NCBI RefSeq assembly: GCF_013607875.1
Contig: NZ_VDES01000002.1
Coordinates: 327,638 to 391,637 of the forward strand
Reading direction: 5' to 3'
DNA from: Blastomonas ursincola
Lineage (GTDB): Bacteria > Pseudomonadota > Alphaproteobacteria > Sphingomonadales > Sphingomonadaceae
Length of the DNA: 64,000 bases
The notes under the pieces were generated by a model. That model was given only the letters and a program-made list of their open reading frames with translations. It was not told the DNA's origin and searched no databases. This document shows positions 51,628 through 61,914 of this stretch, one piece after another. How positions within the stretch are numbered: position 1 is the stretch's first letter; every line of letters begins with the position of its first letter. Both the position numbers and the translations under genes were made by a program.

Positions 51628-52919
51628 GTCCGCGCTCCTGTCGAATAGGCGATGGCATCCAGCGGCAACCATATGGTGACTTCGGCGCCGCCCTGCTCGC
51701 GATTGCCCGCACGCACCTCTCCGCCCAGCTTGCGCATCACGTTGACGAGCAGGAACAGGCCCAGGCCCCCGCCGGGCTTGCCCTTGGTCGACCGGTACGG
51801 CTTGCCCAGGCCATCGAGAATCTCCTCCGCAAAGCCGGGGCCCCTGTCGGTCACGGTCAGCTCGAGCGCCTCGCCCTGGCGCGCGGCGCGGATGCCGACC
51901 CATTGCGGCGACACCTCGACCGCATTGTCGATGACATTGCCGATCACCTGGCGCAGCGCAGGGTCGGAGACGATCGCCACATCCTGGCCGAACCTGTCGT
52001 GATATTCGAGCGTATCGAGCCCGCGCGTCACCTGCCATTCGTCGACGATGTCGCGCAGGAAGGCACGCATCGTGGTGCGTTCGGTCGCCTCGCCGCGCGC
52101 CTCGCCGGCGGACATCAGGATGCCGCTGACGATCGTCTTGCAGCGCTGCACCGCGTTTTCCATGTCGTCGAGATCGGCGGAAAGATCGGCCACCGCGTTC
52201 AGTTCGGGCATCGCGCGGAAATCGTTGACGAGCACCGAAAGCGTCGCGAGCGGGGTGCCCAGTTCATGCGCCGCGCCCGAGGCGAGCAGGCCCATGCGCA
52301 CGATATGGTCCTCTTCCGCCGCGCGCTGGCGGATCGCGGCGAGCGCGGAATCGCGTTCGCGCAGGTTGCGCGCGATGCGGGTAACGAAGGCGACCAGCAG
52401 CACCGCGATCAGCCCGAAACAGACGAAGCTGCCCTGCAGATACAGGCTGAACTCCTCGTCCTGCAGCTCGGGCGGCAGCGCGAGCGGGACGGGGTCGATC
52501 GCGAGCACAGCCAGTGCGCCGAGCGAAGCCGCGACCATCGCCCAGGATGCCGCCGGGCGCAGCACCATCGCGCCGATCACCACCTGCAGCAGGAACAAAG
52601 CCGCGAACGGATTGGCGAGACCGCCGGTGAAATGCAGCTGCCAGGTGAGCGCGGCGATATCGAACATCAGCGCAGTGAACAGCGCATATTCGAGCCCCGC
52701 ATCGAACCGGTGCAGCATGTACAGCGTGACGATGTTGATGAACACGAGCAGGCTGATCGCCGCGAGCAGCGGGGCGAGCGGCAGCGCGATGCCCATCGGC
52801 CCATGCACGATCAGGATGGTCAGCAGCTGGCCCCCGACCGCGAGCCAGCGCAGCTGGATGAGCAGCGCCATGTTGCGCCGCACGGCATCGGTGATCTGGG
52901 GGGCAGGCGTGGCGATCAT
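51624..52919 (-). CDS. regB: Redox sensor histidine kinase RegB/PrrB/ActS
   Basis: 431 residues from the ATG at 52919, which overlaps the surf1 stop by 4 bases. Six membrane spans (about 20-180) include GGLANPF (99-105), the quinone-binding heptapeptide GGxxNPF of RegB. The H-box is ASGAAHELGTPLATL with His218; the redox-active cysteine is probably Cys260 in QRCKTIVSG, at the expected distance. The ATPase domain has NVIDNAVEVS, DRGPGF and GGGLGLFL. Senses quinone-pool redox state and oxygen-linked thiol oxidation, phosphorylating RegA. Confidence 0.95.
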   Translation of the reverse strand: MIATPAPQITDAVRRNMALLIQLRWLAVGGQLLTILIVHGPMGIALPLAPLLAAISLLVFINIVTLYMLHRFDAGLEYALFTALMFDIAALTWQLHFTGGLANPFAALFLLQVVIGAMVLRPAASWAMVAASLGALAVLAIDPVPLALPPELQDEEFSLYLQGSFVCFGLIAVLLVAFVTRIARNLRERDSALAAIRQRAAEEDHIVRMGLLASGAAHELGTPLATLSVLVNDFRAMPELNAVADLSADLDDMENAVQRCKTIVSGILMSAGEARGEATERTTMRAFLRDIVDEWQVTRGLDTLEYHDRFGQDVAIVSDPALRQVIGNVIDNAVEVSPQWVGIRAARQGEALELTVTDRGPGFAEEILDGLGKPYRSTKGKPGGGLGLFLLVNVMRKLGGEVRAGNREQGGAEVTIWLPLDAIAYSTGART

Positions 52920-53623
52920 CGCCGCTGCCATACCAGCTTTGCGCCGAACAGGCACCCGAGCGCGAGCGCGAGCCAGGTGAAGGCGTAGACCGCATGATTG
53001 TCGCTGAAGCGGATGACGGTGAGCCCGCCGACCGGATAGCCGCCGGGATTGCGCGCCGCATCGGCGTCGATGAAATAGGGTGCGGTGTGATTCAGCCCGC
53101 GCACGGCAGCGATCGCAGCGATGTCTCGTGAATACCAGCGATCCGCGCCAGGGTCGTTGGAGCGCAGGAAGCCGCCGCCCGGTTCGGTGATCCGCAGCAG
53201 CCCGGTGATGCGGACCATTCCCGCCGGATTGCCCGCCGCCCGTGTGGCCGGATCGCGCCGGTCGGGGGGCACGAAGCCGCGATTGACCAGCACGGTGAAG
53301 CGCTCGCCCACCAGCGGTGTCAGCACCCAGTATCCGCCGCCGCGCGCCGTGACCGCCTGCACCAGCGTCTCGCGGTCATGCGCGAACCGTCCGGTGAAGG
53401 CGACCCGGCGATAGGCGTCGCGTTCTTGGCGGATGCGCGGCCATTGGTCCGGGCCAGGCGCGGCGACCGGCGCGGCGGTGCTGCGGCTGTCAACCGCCTC
53501 GATCAGCGCATGTTTCCAGGCGCGGCGCTGCACCTGCCAGGCGGCAAGGCCTAAGCCCGCCAGCGCCAGCGCAAGCAGCGAGACGACCAGCACGACCCGC
53601 GCGGCTGGTCGGGACCGGGTCAC
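52916..53623 (-). CDS. SURF1-family oxidase assembly protein
   Basis: 235 residues from a GTG that overlaps the cyoD stop (GTGA). N- and C-terminal membrane spans enclose a periplasmic domain with the family segments LGLAAWQVQRRAWK, RRVAFTGRFAHD and VLVNRGFVPPDRRDP, ending YAFTWLALALGCLF. SURF1 helps insert haem a or o into haem-copper oxidases; its position in the cyo operon indicates it serves the quinol oxidase. Confidence 0.93.
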   Translation of the reverse strand: MTRSRPAARVVLVVSLLALALAGLGLAAWQVQRRAWKHALIEAVDSRSTAAPVAAPGPDQWPRIRQERDAYRRVAFTGRFAHDRETLVQAVTARGGGYWVLTPLVGERFTVLVNRGFVPPDRRDPATRAAGNPAGMVRITGLLRITEPGGGFLRSNDPGADRWYSRDIAAIAAVRGLNHTAPYFIDADAARNPGGYPVGGLTVIRFSDNHAVYAFTWLALALGCLFGAKLVWQRR

Positions 53624-54006
53624 GGGATCTGGCTCATCTCTTCATGCGCCTGGGGCATCATGTTGGTGTTGAGGTTGCTCATCACCCACAGCGATCCCGA
53701 CAGCATGATGCCTACGACGATGATCGTGAAGATCAGCGAGGTGATCGACCAGCCGCCCTCGGCCTTGGGGCTCATGTGCAGGAAATAGACCATGTGGACG
53801 ACGATCTGCACGACGGCGAGGCCCAGGATCGCCACGCCGGTGACCGCAGGCGACAATGCGCCGGTCATCACCAGGCCGAACGGGATCGCGGTCAGGATGA
53901 CCGAGAGGACGAAGCCGATGGTATAGTCGCGGTACGAGGCGTGCGGGATTTCGATGCCGTGGCTGTCGTGCTCGGCCTGTTCGGCATGGGTGGTGGCAGC
54001 GCTCAT
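53620..54006 (-). CDS. cyoD: Cytochrome bo3 ubiquinol oxidase subunit IV
   Basis: 128 residues from the ATG at 54006 (a GTG at 54009 is also possible). Three membrane spans with YTIGFVLSVILTAIPFGLVM and HMVYFLHMSPKAEGGW, the conserved core of CyoD, thought to stabilise the CuB site. Shares one base with the cyoC stop and is overlapped at its end by surf1. Confidence 0.94.
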   Translation of the reverse strand: MSAATTHAEQAEHDSHGIEIPHASYRDYTIGFVLSVILTAIPFGLVMTGALSPAVTGVAILGLAVVQIVVHMVYFLHMSPKAEGGWSITSLIFTIIVVGIMLSGSLWVMSNLNTNMMPQAHEEMSQIP

Positions 54007-54632
54007 CACAGCATTCCCATCAGATAGACAAAGGTGAACACGCCGATCCAGATCACGTCGAGAAAGTGCCAGAACAGGCTAAGGCACGCAACGCGGCGCT
54101 GGTTGGCGGGGTTGAGGCCATGGCGGCCGAGCTGGACGATCAATGTCACCAGCCAGACCAGCCCGAAGGTGACGTGCAGCCCGTGCGTTCCGACCAGCGT
54201 GAAGAAGGCCGAGAGGAACGCGCTGCGCTGCGGCGTCGCGCCGATATGGATGAGGTGCGAGAATTCATAGAGCTCGATCGCGAGGAACGCCGCGCCGAAC
54301 AGGCCGGTGACCGCGAGCCACATCTGCACATGGCGCAGGTTGCGGTTCTGCATCGCGATCATCGCCAGGCCATAGGTCAGCGACGAAAACAGCAGCATCG
54401 CCGTGTTGAGCGCGATGAGGTTGAGGTCGAACAGGTCCTTGGGGCCGGGACCCGCGGCGAAATTGCCGCCGAGCACCGCATAACAGGCAAACAGGATCGC
54501 GAAGATGAGACAGTCGCTCATCAGATAGATCCAGAAGCCCAGCAGCGTGCTGTGGCCTTCGGGATGCGGATGCTCGTCGATCTCGTAATAGACCGGCTTG
54601 TCGTTGCCGGCGGGCAGGGTGATGCTGCTCAT
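54006..54632 (-). CDS. cyoC: Cytochrome bo3 ubiquinol oxidase subunit III
   Basis: 208 residues, five membrane spans after a hydrophilic N-terminus ([20 protein letters not shown]). Subunit III hallmarks are [21 protein letters not shown] and [18 protein letters not shown], plus the WHFLDVIWI segment near the end. Supports proton uptake and stability of subunit I. Starts 4 bases after cyoB. Confidence 0.95.
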   Translation of the reverse strand: MSSITLPAGNDKPVYYEIDEHPHPEGHSTLLGFWIYLMSDCLIFAILFACYAVLGGNFAAGPGPKDLFDLNLIALNTAMLLFSSLTYGLAMIAMQNRNLRHVQMWLAVTGLFGAAFLAIELYEFSHLIHIGATPQRSAFLSAFFTLVGTHGLHVTFGLVWLVTLIVQLGRHGLNPANQRRVACLSLFWHFLDVIWIGVFTFVYLMGML

Positions 54633-54636
54633 GGGA

Positions 54637-56658
54637 TCAGGCTCCTGCCGCTTGCAATTGGCTGAGGCGCGCCTTCTCGGTCGCGGCGACGGTGGCGGCC
54701 GGGATATGGAAATCGCGCTTGTAGTTGAACGTGTGCGCGATCGCCGCGCCGATCAGTCCGATCAGGCTCAGCCCTGCCAGCCACCAGATGTGCCAGACCA
54801 GCGCAAAGCCCGCGACGGTGCTGATGCCCGCCAGGATGACGCCGGCGCCGGTGTTGCTCGGCATGTGGATGTCCTTGTAGCCATCGGCAGGGTGCTCCAC
54901 GCCCGCCGCCTTCATGTCGTACCAGGCATCGAGCGCGTGGATACGCGGAGTGAAGGCGAAATTATAGTCGGGCGGGGGCGAGCTGGTCGCCCATTCGAGC
55001 GTGCGGCCGTTCCACGGATCGCCCGTCGTCTCGGCCAGCGCCTCGCGCTTCCAGATGCTGACGGCGAACTGGATGAGCATGGCGGCAATGCCGGCAGCGA
55101 TCATCAGCGCACCGACGGCGGCGATGGCGAACCAGATCTGCAAGCTGGGATCGTCGAACACCCGCATCCGGCGCGTCACGCCCATCAGGCCGAGGACATA
55201 GAGCGGCATGAACGCAACCCAGAAGCCGGGGACCCAGCACCAGAAGCTGACCTTGCCCCAGAACTTGTCGAGCTTGAAGCCGAACGCCTTGGGCCACCAG
55301 TAGTTGATCGCCGCGAAGATGCCGAACAGCACGCCGCCGATGATCACGTTGTGGAAATGCGCGATCAGGAACAGCGAGTTGTGCAATACGAAGTCGGCAG
55401 GCGGCACCGCGAGCAGCACGCCGGTCATCCCGCCGATGGTGAAGGTGAGCATGAACGCCACCGTCCACATCATCGGCAGCTCGTAGCGGATGCGTCCGCG
55501 ATACATGGTGAACAGCCAGTTGAACAGCTTGGCCCCGGTGGGGATCGAGATCACCATCGTGGTGATGCCGAAGAAGCTGTTGACGCTCGCGCCCGAACCC
55601 ATGGTGAAGAAATGGTGCAGCCACACGACGTAGGACAGGATGGTGATGACCACCGTCGCATAGACCATCGAGGTATAGCCGAAGAGCTTCTTGCCCGAGA
55701 AGGTGGAGGTCACCTCGCTGAACACGCCGAACAGCGGCAGGATGAGGATGTACACCTCCGGATGGCCCCAGATCCAGATGAGGTTGACGTACATCATCGA
55801 CGACCCGCCAAAGTCGTTGGTGAAGAAATTGGTGCCGACATAGCGGTCGAGCGTCAGCAGCGCGAGAACCGCGGTGAGCACGGGGAAGCTGGCGACGATC
55901 AGGATGTTGGCGCACAGCGAGGTCCAGGTGAACACCGGCATCTTCATCAGGCCCATGCCCGGCGCGCGCATCTTGAGGATCGTCACGATCAGGTTGATGC
56001 CGGATAATGTCGTGCCGACGCCTGCGATCTGGAGCGCCCAGATATAATAATCCACCCCGACACTGGGGCTGTAGGCAATGCCGGAGAGCGGCGGATAGGC
56101 GAGCCATCCGGTCGCGGCGAACTCGCCGACGAACAGCGACACCATGGTCAACACCGCGCCTGATGTCGTCATCCAGAAGCTGAAATTGTTGAGGAAGGGG
56201 AAGGACACGTCGCGCGCACCGATCTGCAAGGGCACGACATAGTTCATCAGGCCGGTGATGAACGGCATCGCGACGAAGAAGATCATGATCACGCCATGCG
56301 CGGTGAATATCTGGTCGTAATGGTGCGCGTTCAGGTAACCCTCGGACCCGCCGAACGCCATGACCTGCTGCAGGCGCATCATGATCGCATCGGCAAAGCC
56401 GCGCAGGAACATGACGAGGCCCAGGATCATGTACATGATCCCGATCTTCTTGTGGTCCACGGTGGTGAACCACTCCTTCCACAGATAGCCCCACAGCTTG
56501 TAGCGGGTCACCAGCGCCAGCAGGCCCACGCCGCCGATGATGACGACGACCATGGTGCTGAGCACGATCGGATCGTGCGGCAGCGAGTTCCAGCCGAGCT
56601 TGCCCAGCAGGAAGGTCGGCTCGGCGGCGGAGGTGGAGGGAACGGCGTCGGTGCTCAT
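54637..56658 (-). CDS. cyoB: Cytochrome bo3 ubiquinol oxidase subunit I
   Basis: 673 residues, the haem-copper catalytic subunit that oxidises ubiquinol, reduces oxygen to water and pumps protons. Ubiquinol-site residues are present ([10 protein letters not shown] and [10 protein letters not shown]), as are the haem b ligand in FTAHGVIM, the CuB/Tyr motif WGHPEVYI, the WLHHFFT pair and AHFHNVI. Fourteen to fifteen spans. Overlaps cyoA by 4 bases (ATGA). Confidence 0.97.
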   Translation of the reverse strand: MSTDAVPSTSAAEPTFLLGKLGWNSLPHDPIVLSTMVVVIIGGVGLLALVTRYKLWGYLWKEWFTTVDHKKIGIMYMILGLVMFLRGFADAIMMRLQQVMAFGGSEGYLNAHHYDQIFTAHGVIMIFFVAMPFITGLMNYVVPLQIGARDVSFPFLNNFSFWMTTSGAVLTMVSLFVGEFAATGWLAYPPLSGIAYSPSVGVDYYIWALQIAGVGTTLSGINLIVTILKMRAPGMGLMKMPVFTWTSLCANILIVASFPVLTAVLALLTLDRYVGTNFFTNDFGGSSMMYVNLIWIWGHPEVYILILPLFGVFSEVTSTFSGKKLFGYTSMVYATVVITILSYVVWLHHFFTMGSGASVNSFFGITTMVISIPTGAKLFNWLFTMYRGRIRYELPMMWTVAFMLTFTIGGMTGVLLAVPPADFVLHNSLFLIAHFHNVIIGGVLFGIFAAINYWWPKAFGFKLDKFWGKVSFWCWVPGFWVAFMPLYVLGLMGVTRRMRVFDDPSLQIWFAIAAVGALMIAAGIAAMLIQFAVSIWKREALAETTGDPWNGRTLEWATSSPPPDYNFAFTPRIHALDAWYDMKAAGVEHPADGYKDIHMPSNTGAGVILAGISTVAGFALVWHIWWLAGLSLIGLIGAAIAHTFNYKRDFHIPAATVAATEKARLSQLQAAGA

Positions 56659-57878
56659 GATACGGGGTCCATGGTGCCTGCCTGAGTCAGTTCAGGCGAC
56701 TTGGTGTGTTCAGGCGACTGGGGAGAAGTTTCGCGCTTGCGGAACAGCGGGCCGCCGGGGCGCTTGAGGCCTGCGCCGGTCAGCGTGGAAAGATCGATCA
56801 CGCGATCCTCCATCCGCGCGAGGCTGGCGCTCAGCAGCTCGGGATTGGTGCAGTTCTCGGCGATATAGCGGTCGCTGGCGGTATCGCCGGTGCCGCGCGC
56901 AGCGTGCTTGTCATAGGATAGCTGGCGCACATTGTGCAGGCCAGCGAGGCCCATGCCGCCGCGCGCGTCGATCGCCATCATGTCGTGCATGCACATCTTG
57001 CCCGGCTCGGCGCACATGTTGACGATGCGGTCGAACAGGTCGGGCTCGACGCTGGCATAATGGCGCACCGGCTCCTTCTCGCTCGGCCGCTCGAGCTTCA
57101 GGTACGTCGCGCGGTCGAGCGTCTGGCCCTGGCTACGCGCCTTCGCGGTCCATTTGGCGAAATCCTGCGGGCTCAGGCTGCGCACGCCGAAGCGCATGTT
57201 CGAAAAGCCCGCGCCCGAATAATTGGCCGAAAAGCCGGTGAAGCGCCCGGTCTCGTTGAACACCGCGTGCAGCTTGGTCTCCATGCCCGGCATCGCATAG
57301 ATCTGGCCGGCCATCGCGGGGACATAGAAGCTGTTCATCACCGAGGACGAGGAGATGCGGAACCGCAAGGGTCGGCCTTCGGGCACCGCGAGCTCGTTCA
57401 CCGTGGCGATGCCCTGTTCGGGATAGATGAACAGCCACTTCCAGTTGAGCGCGACCGCCTGCACCTCGAGCGGCTTGTCCTTTTCGGTCACGGCCTGTCC
57501 GGGCGCGGTGCGGGCGAGCGGGCGATAGGGGTCGAGCAGGTGCGTGCCGACCCAGGTCACCGCGCCCAGACAGATGATGATCAGCAGCGGGATCGCCCAG
57601 ATGGCGAGCTCGAGCTGAGTCGAATGGTCCCAATCGGGCTTGTAGGTCGCGGTCTCGTTGGCCGCGCGATATTTCCAGGCGAAATATCCGGTCAGCGCCA
57701 TGACGGGCACGATGATGATCAGCATCAGCAGCGTCGAGATGACGACCAGATCGCCCTGCTGCTGCGCGACATCGCCCGCCGGATCGAGCACGACCATGTT
57801 GCAACCGCCAAGCAGCGGCAGGAGGCAGACGGCGGCAATGGCCAGCGGGGGGCGGAGGCGAGTCATGGAGCGCGACAT
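56655..57878 (-). CDS. cyoA: Cytochrome bo3 ubiquinol oxidase subunit II
   Basis: 407 residues. Lipoprotein signal (LLGGC, Cys26), two membrane spans and a periplasmic cupredoxin domain ([40 protein letters not shown]) that lacks the cysteine/histidine CuA ligands, as in quinol oxidases. The C-terminus is about 90 residues longer than E. coli CyoA, with a [13 protein letters not shown] segment and a Pro/Ser-rich tail. First gene of cyoABCD-surf1-regB-regA. An FNR-type box lies 59 bases upstream. Confidence 0.95.
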   Translation of the reverse strand: MSRSMTRLRPPLAIAAVCLLPLLGGCNMVVLDPAGDVAQQQGDLVVISTLLMLIIIVPVMALTGYFAWKYRAANETATYKPDWDHSTQLELAIWAIPLLIIICLGAVTWVGTHLLDPYRPLARTAPGQAVTEKDKPLEVQAVALNWKWLFIYPEQGIATVNELAVPEGRPLRFRISSSSVMNSFYVPAMAGQIYAMPGMETKLHAVFNETGRFTGFSANYSGAGFSNMRFGVRSLSPQDFAKWTAKARSQGQTLDRATYLKLERPSEKEPVRHYASVEPDLFDRIVNMCAEPGKMCMHDMMAIDARGGMGLAGLHNVRQLSYDKHAARGTGDTASDRYIAENCTNPELLSASLARMEDRVIDLSTLTGAGLKRPGGPLFRKRETSPQSPEHTKSPELTQAGTMDPVS

Positions 57879-57936
57879 GACCGTCCAATTAGACCCCTAT
57901 GCTGCAAGCGCACATAGGACATTTTGTCCAAGTGCA

Positions 57937-57950
57937 TTGATCTGGATCAA
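57937..57950. promoter_or_regulatory. FNR/Anr-type box
   Basis: TTGAT-CTGG-ATCAA is a perfect match to the FNR consensus TTGAT-N4-ATCAA. It lies 59 bases upstream of cyoA (leftward) and 56 bases upstream of the MHS transporter (rightward), so it could control either. Nearby, GGAC-ATTTT-GTCC (57917-57929) is another small inverted repeat. Confidence 0.7.
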
Positions 57951-58005
57951 AGTTGCATAAGGCACGTGTAGAAATTTATCCGCCCCCGAATCCAAGGAAC
58001 TGCCC

Positions 58006-59328
58006 ATGGTGGCCAACACCGTCCCCACGACCGAGGCCGAACGCGATGCCCGCGCGATCAACGACGATGGCCATTCGGTGGGGCCTGGCGAGATCGCGAT
58101 TGGCGTGGTCATCGGGCGCACATCCGAATTCTTCGACTTTTTCGTCTATGCCATCGCCTCGGTGCTGGTCTTTCCCAAGCTGGTCTTCCCCTATCTCGAT
58201 CCGCTCGAAGGCACGCTCTGGTCGTTCGCGATCTTTGCGCTCGCCTTTGTCGCCCGGCCCGCCGGAACGATGATCTTCACGGCGGTCGACCGCGCCTATG
58301 GCCGCGGCGCGAAGCTGACGATCGCGCTGTTCCTGCTCGGCGGATCGACCGCAGCGATCGCCTTTCTTCCCGGCCATGCGACGATCGGCATCGGCTCGGC
58401 GCTGCTGCTCGCGCTGTTCCGCATGGGCCAGGGCGTGGCGCTGGGCGGCTCGTGGGATGGGCTTGCATCGCTGCTCGCGCTCAATGCGCCCAAGGAAAAG
58501 CGCGGCTGGTACGCGATGATCCCGCAGCTCGGCGCACCGTTCGGCCTGATCGTCGCCAGCCTGCTCTTCGCCTTCCTGATCTCGGCGCTGCCTGCGGAGG
58601 ATTTCCTCGCCTGGGGCTGGCGCTACCCGTTCTTCGTCGCCTTCGCGATCAACGTCGTCGCGCTGTTCGCCCGCCTGCGCATCGTGGTGACGCCCGAATA
58701 TACCGAGCTGTTCGAAAGCCAGACGCTGCAGCCCGAGCCGGTGTTCTCGACCGTGCGCAGCGAGTGGAAGATCATCGTGCTGGGCGCCTTCGCCCCGCTC
58801 GCCAGCTTTGCCATGTTCCACATGGTGACCGTCTATCCCCTGAGCTGGGTGTTCCTGTTCACCGAGGAATCGCCGGTGCGCTTCCTGCTGATCGAGGCGG
58901 TGGCGGCCGCGCTGGGCGTGCTGGCGATCCTTGCCTCGGGCAGGCTGGCCGATGCCTATGGCCGCCGCACCTTGCTCGCCGCCACCGCGGTTGCAATCGC
59001 GGCGTTCAGCGGCTTCGCGCCGCAGCTGCTCGATGCCGGGGGCGCGGGCGAGGCGGCGTTCATGTTCGGCGGTTTCATCCTGCTGGGCCTCGCCTTCGGC
59101 CAGTCGTCGGGCGCGCTCTCGTCGTTCTTCCCGCTGAAGCACCGCTATACCGGATCGGCGCTGACCTCCGACCTGGCCTGGCTGTTCGGAGCGGGCTTTG
59201 CGCCGATGGTCGCATTGTGGCTCTCGGCCAATTACGGGCTGCTCGCCGCCGGGGCCTATCTGCTCTCGGGCGCGCTGGCGACGCTCACCGCCTTGTGGTT
59301 CAACCGCGAACTCGGCCAGCAGCAATAA
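58006..59328 (+). CDS. MHS-family (MFS) transporter
   Basis: 440 residues, twelve spans. The N-terminal VVIGRTSEFFDFFVYAIAS and the cytoplasmic loops (RPAGTMIFTAVDRAYGRGAK, LADAYGRR) are those of the metabolite:H+ symporter family, which takes up organic acids, sugars-acids or osmolytes. The first loop motif departs from the usual GDRxGRR (VDRAYGRG). AAGGAA is 6 bases before the ATG. Divergent from cyoA with a shared FNR-type box. Substrate unknown. Confidence 0.88.
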   Translation: MVANTVPTTEAERDARAINDDGHSVGPGEIAIGVVIGRTSEFFDFFVYAIASVLVFPKLVFPYLDPLEGTLWSFAIFALAFVARPAGTMIFTAVDRAYGRGAKLTIALFLLGGSTAAIAFLPGHATIGIGSALLLALFRMGQGVALGGSWDGLASLLALNAPKEKRGWYAMIPQLGAPFGLIVASLLFAFLISALPAEDFLAWGWRYPFFVAFAINVVALFARLRIVVTPEYTELFESQTLQPEPVFSTVRSEWKIIVLGAFAPLASFAMFHMVTVYPLSWVFLFTEESPVRFLLIEAVAAALGVLAILASGRLADAYGRRTLLAATAVAIAAFSGFAPQLLDAGGAGEAAFMFGGFILLGLAFGQSSGALSSFFPLKHRYTGSALTSDLAWLFGAGFAPMVALWLSANYGLLAAGAYLLSGALATLTALWFNRELGQQQ

Positions 59329-59344
59329 GCGGGGGAGGCCAGCG

Positions 59345-59539
59345 ATGTTCGTTCCATTCGACCCCGACTGGCCGCCCTTCGATCCTCCGCGCCGTACGCC
59401 GCCCCCGCCTCCGCGCCGGCTGAGCAGTGAGCAGGAAAAGCGGCTGATGCAGGCCATTGGCCTCAACCTGCTGCTCGCGATCGTCGCGCCCATCGGTGGC
59501 GCGACGGTGATCGGCGCGCTGCTCGGCTGGTGGGGTTAG
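59345..59539 (+). CDS. Small proline-rich single-span protein
   Basis: 64 residues from the ATG at 59345, with GGGGGAGG just upstream. The N-terminal third is proline-rich (DPDWPPFDPPRRTPPPPPRR), followed by a charged helix and one hydrophobic span (about 38-61). Starts 16 bases after the MHS transporter stop, so it is likely co-transcribed. No family recognised. Confidence 0.65.
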   Translation: MFVPFDPDWPPFDPPRRTPPPPPRRLSSEQEKRLMQAIGLNLLLAIVAPIGGATVIGALLGWWG

Positions 59540-59577
59540 CGGGTTCGATGCCCTAAAGCGCTGGACCCGAGCATGCA

Positions 59578-59603
59578 AAAGGGGAGCATCGCTGCTCCCC
59601 TTT
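59578..59603. terminator. Bidirectional terminator
   Basis: AAAGGGGAGCA and TGCTCCCCTTT form an 11-bp stem with a TCGC loop, giving an A-flank on one side and T-flank on the other. It lies between the convergent small membrane gene and TonB receptor gene and can serve both. Confidence 0.8.
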
Positions 59604-59631
59604 CGTGTTTCCAGACCGGTCTGGCCAGGTT

Positions 59632-61914
59632 TCAGAAGCGCGTGCCGAGCTCGATGCCGATGATGCGCGGCTCGTTCACATAGGCGGTCAGATTGTTGAA
59701 ATCGATGCCACCGGTGGCCGAGACATTGTTGGTGATGTTGCGCGCAAAGGCCGCGACATCGAACTTGCCGTCGCCGGTGCGATAGCCGAAGCGCAGGCCG
59801 CCCTCGATCAGGCTGTCGTCGCTGAATTCGACCGAATTGTAGAGGAAGAACTGGATGCGCGAGCGATAATACCAGTCGGTGAAGACATAGAGTTCGCCAT
59901 TGCCGACCGGATGGGCATAGCCGGCGGTCCAGTTGACCGACCATTTCGGCGACTGCGGCAGGCGGTTGCCGTCGATCGAGAAGATGCCCGGGCGCCCTGC
60001 GATCGGAGCGTTGAGCACGGTGCACGGCGCGCCGCATCCGGCAACGCCCAGACCCGGCGACTTGATCTCGTTCTCGTTGAAGCCGACGCCGATGCTGAGA
60101 TCGAGGCCATCGGTCGGGCGAGCAGCCAGCTCGGCCTCGAAGCCATAGCCCTCGACATCATCGGCATTGAGCAGCGCGGTGACGTTGCCGCCGCCGCCGA
60201 CCGCGGTCAGCTGCAGGTCCTCGGTGTTGAAATAATAGCCGGTCAGGTTGAACCGCGCCGCGCCGTCGAACAGCACGGTCTTGATGCCGGTTTCATACGA
60301 CATGGTGCGCTCGGCATCGGCGACCGAGAGCGCGCGGCCGAAGGCGAGGCGGCCCTGGATCGAAGGCGCGCGATAGCCGCGTGCGGCGCGGGCGAAGATG
60401 TTGACCGCATCGCTTACCGGATAGACCGCGCTCAGGTCCCAGGTCAGCAGGTTTGCCTTGGCCTCGGTGCGCAACGTGCCGACCGGCCCGCCAAAGCCCA
60501 GGAAACCGGGGCGCGTGTCGATCGGGCGCGCGGCGGCAAAGTCGCGGTCGTCGTCATTATAGCGCGCGCCGGCCTGCAGGATCAGGCCGTTATCGAACGT
60601 GTAGCTCAAGGTCCCGAACAGGCCGAAGGCATTGGTCACCTGGCGCTGCACCGCGACCGCCGCCGCAACGGTATCGGCGGGTGCGCCATAATCGAGCGTG
60701 GTGATGTTCAGCCGCTCGTTGAAGAAGAAGCCGCCGATCTGATAGCCGAGGCCGGTCTGGTTGTTCGAGGCGAGGCGCACTTCCTGCGTATACTGGTCGA
60801 GGCTGGGCACGTCGTCGCGGGTCTGGGCGGAGAACGGGATGAAGCCCGGACCCATGCTGGGCGCAAAGGCATTGCCGAAGCCGCCGTCGATATCGCCGCG
60901 GCTCTTGAGATTGCCGTTCCAGTAGGAGGTGACCGAGGTCAGCGTCGCCGGGCCGAAATCATAGTCGACGGTCAGGCCGACATTATAGGTGTTGAGCTCC
61001 TGGAAATTGATCCCGTCCGAACGGATCCGGTCGCGGCGGAACTCGGTGCCGGGGCCGCCCAGCCCGATCAGCTCGTTGCTGCCGCGCTGGAAAACGTTGG
61101 CGCGGAACAGGATCGCCGATCCGTCGAGCACGCGGACCTGGCCGGTCAGCCGCGCGGTGAGCGGGCCGTCCTCGTACTGCAGCTGCAGCCGTCCGGCGAA
61201 ATCGTCATAGCCGCCGAGGTCATCGCCCGCGCCATTGTCGATATTGTCGACCCAGTGGTCGCGGTGCTGGTAGAAGCCCGAGGCGCGGAACGAGAAGCCA
61301 TTGCCCAGGTTCGCGCCGACCGCGCCTTCGAGCTGGATGGTGTTGAACCGCGCCCAGCTGGCCTTGGCATAGCCGCCATCGACGCCTGGCTTGACGGTGT
61401 CGAACTTGACGATGCCCGCGGGCGTGTTACGGCCGAACAGCGTGCCCTGCGGTCCGCGCAGCACCTCGATCCGGTCGAGGTCGAAGATCGGGAAGCCCTT
61501 GAGGATCGGGTTTTCCAGCACGACATCGTCATAGACCAGGCTGACCGGCTGCGAGGCGTTGAGGTCGAAATCGGTATTGCCAAGGCCGCGGATGTAGAAG
61601 CGCGGGAAGCTGCGACCGAACGAGCTTTCGATATTGAGGTTGGGCACGCGTCCGGCGAGGCCGCGAATGTCGCCGCCGCCCGCCTGTACTGCCGCGAGCG
61701 CATCGCTGCTCAGCGTCGAGATCGACAGCGGAACGTCGCGCTGGTCCTGCTCGCGCTTCTGCGCGGTGACGACGATGACGCCGACGCCGCGCTCGGCGTC
61801 CTCGGCCTGGTCGCCCTCTGCCGTCTGTGCTGCAGCGGGGGAGGCGAGGGCGCAACCGAATGCGGCAGCAGACAGGGCGATCGACGAAACCAGGCGGCGG
61901 GACAGGACACGCAT
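59632..61914 (-). CDS. TonB-dependent outer-membrane receptor
   Basis: 760 residues from the ATG at 61914. Signal peptide (about 1-30, cleavage after PAAAQ), a TonB-box-like VIVVTAQKR, plug domain (DVPLSISTLS, FYIRGLGNTDFD, DRIEVLRGPQGTLFGRNTPA) and a beta-barrel ending in the typical terminal phenylalanine (GIELGTRF). The plug type is common in sphingomonad receptors of unknown ligand. Stand-alone, followed by a terminator. Substrate may be a siderophore, sugar or aromatic. Confidence 0.93.
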   Translation of the reverse strand: MRVLSRRLVSSIALSAAAFGCALASPAAAQTAEGDQAEDAERGVGVIVVTAQKREQDQRDVPLSISTLSSDALAAVQAGGGDIRGLAGRVPNLNIESSFGRSFPRFYIRGLGNTDFDLNASQPVSLVYDDVVLENPILKGFPIFDLDRIEVLRGPQGTLFGRNTPAGIVKFDTVKPGVDGGYAKASWARFNTIQLEGAVGANLGNGFSFRASGFYQHRDHWVDNIDNGAGDDLGGYDDFAGRLQLQYEDGPLTARLTGQVRVLDGSAILFRANVFQRGSNELIGLGGPGTEFRRDRIRSDGINFQELNTYNVGLTVDYDFGPATLTSVTSYWNGNLKSRGDIDGGFGNAFAPSMGPGFIPFSAQTRDDVPSLDQYTQEVRLASNNQTGLGYQIGGFFFNERLNITTLDYGAPADTVAAAVAVQRQVTNAFGLFGTLSYTFDNGLILQAGARYNDDDRDFAAARPIDTRPGFLGFGGPVGTLRTEAKANLLTWDLSAVYPVSDAVNIFARAARGYRAPSIQGRLAFGRALSVADAERTMSYETGIKTVLFDGAARFNLTGYYFNTEDLQLTAVGGGGNVTALLNADDVEGYGFEAELAARPTDGLDLSIGVGFNENEIKSPGLGVAGCGAPCTVLNAPIAGRPGIFSIDGNRLPQSPKWSVNWTAGYAHPVGNGELYVFTDWYYRSRIQFFLYNSVEFSDDSLIEGGLRFGYRTGDGKFDVAAFARNITNNVSATGGIDFNNLTAYVNEPRIIGIELGTRF

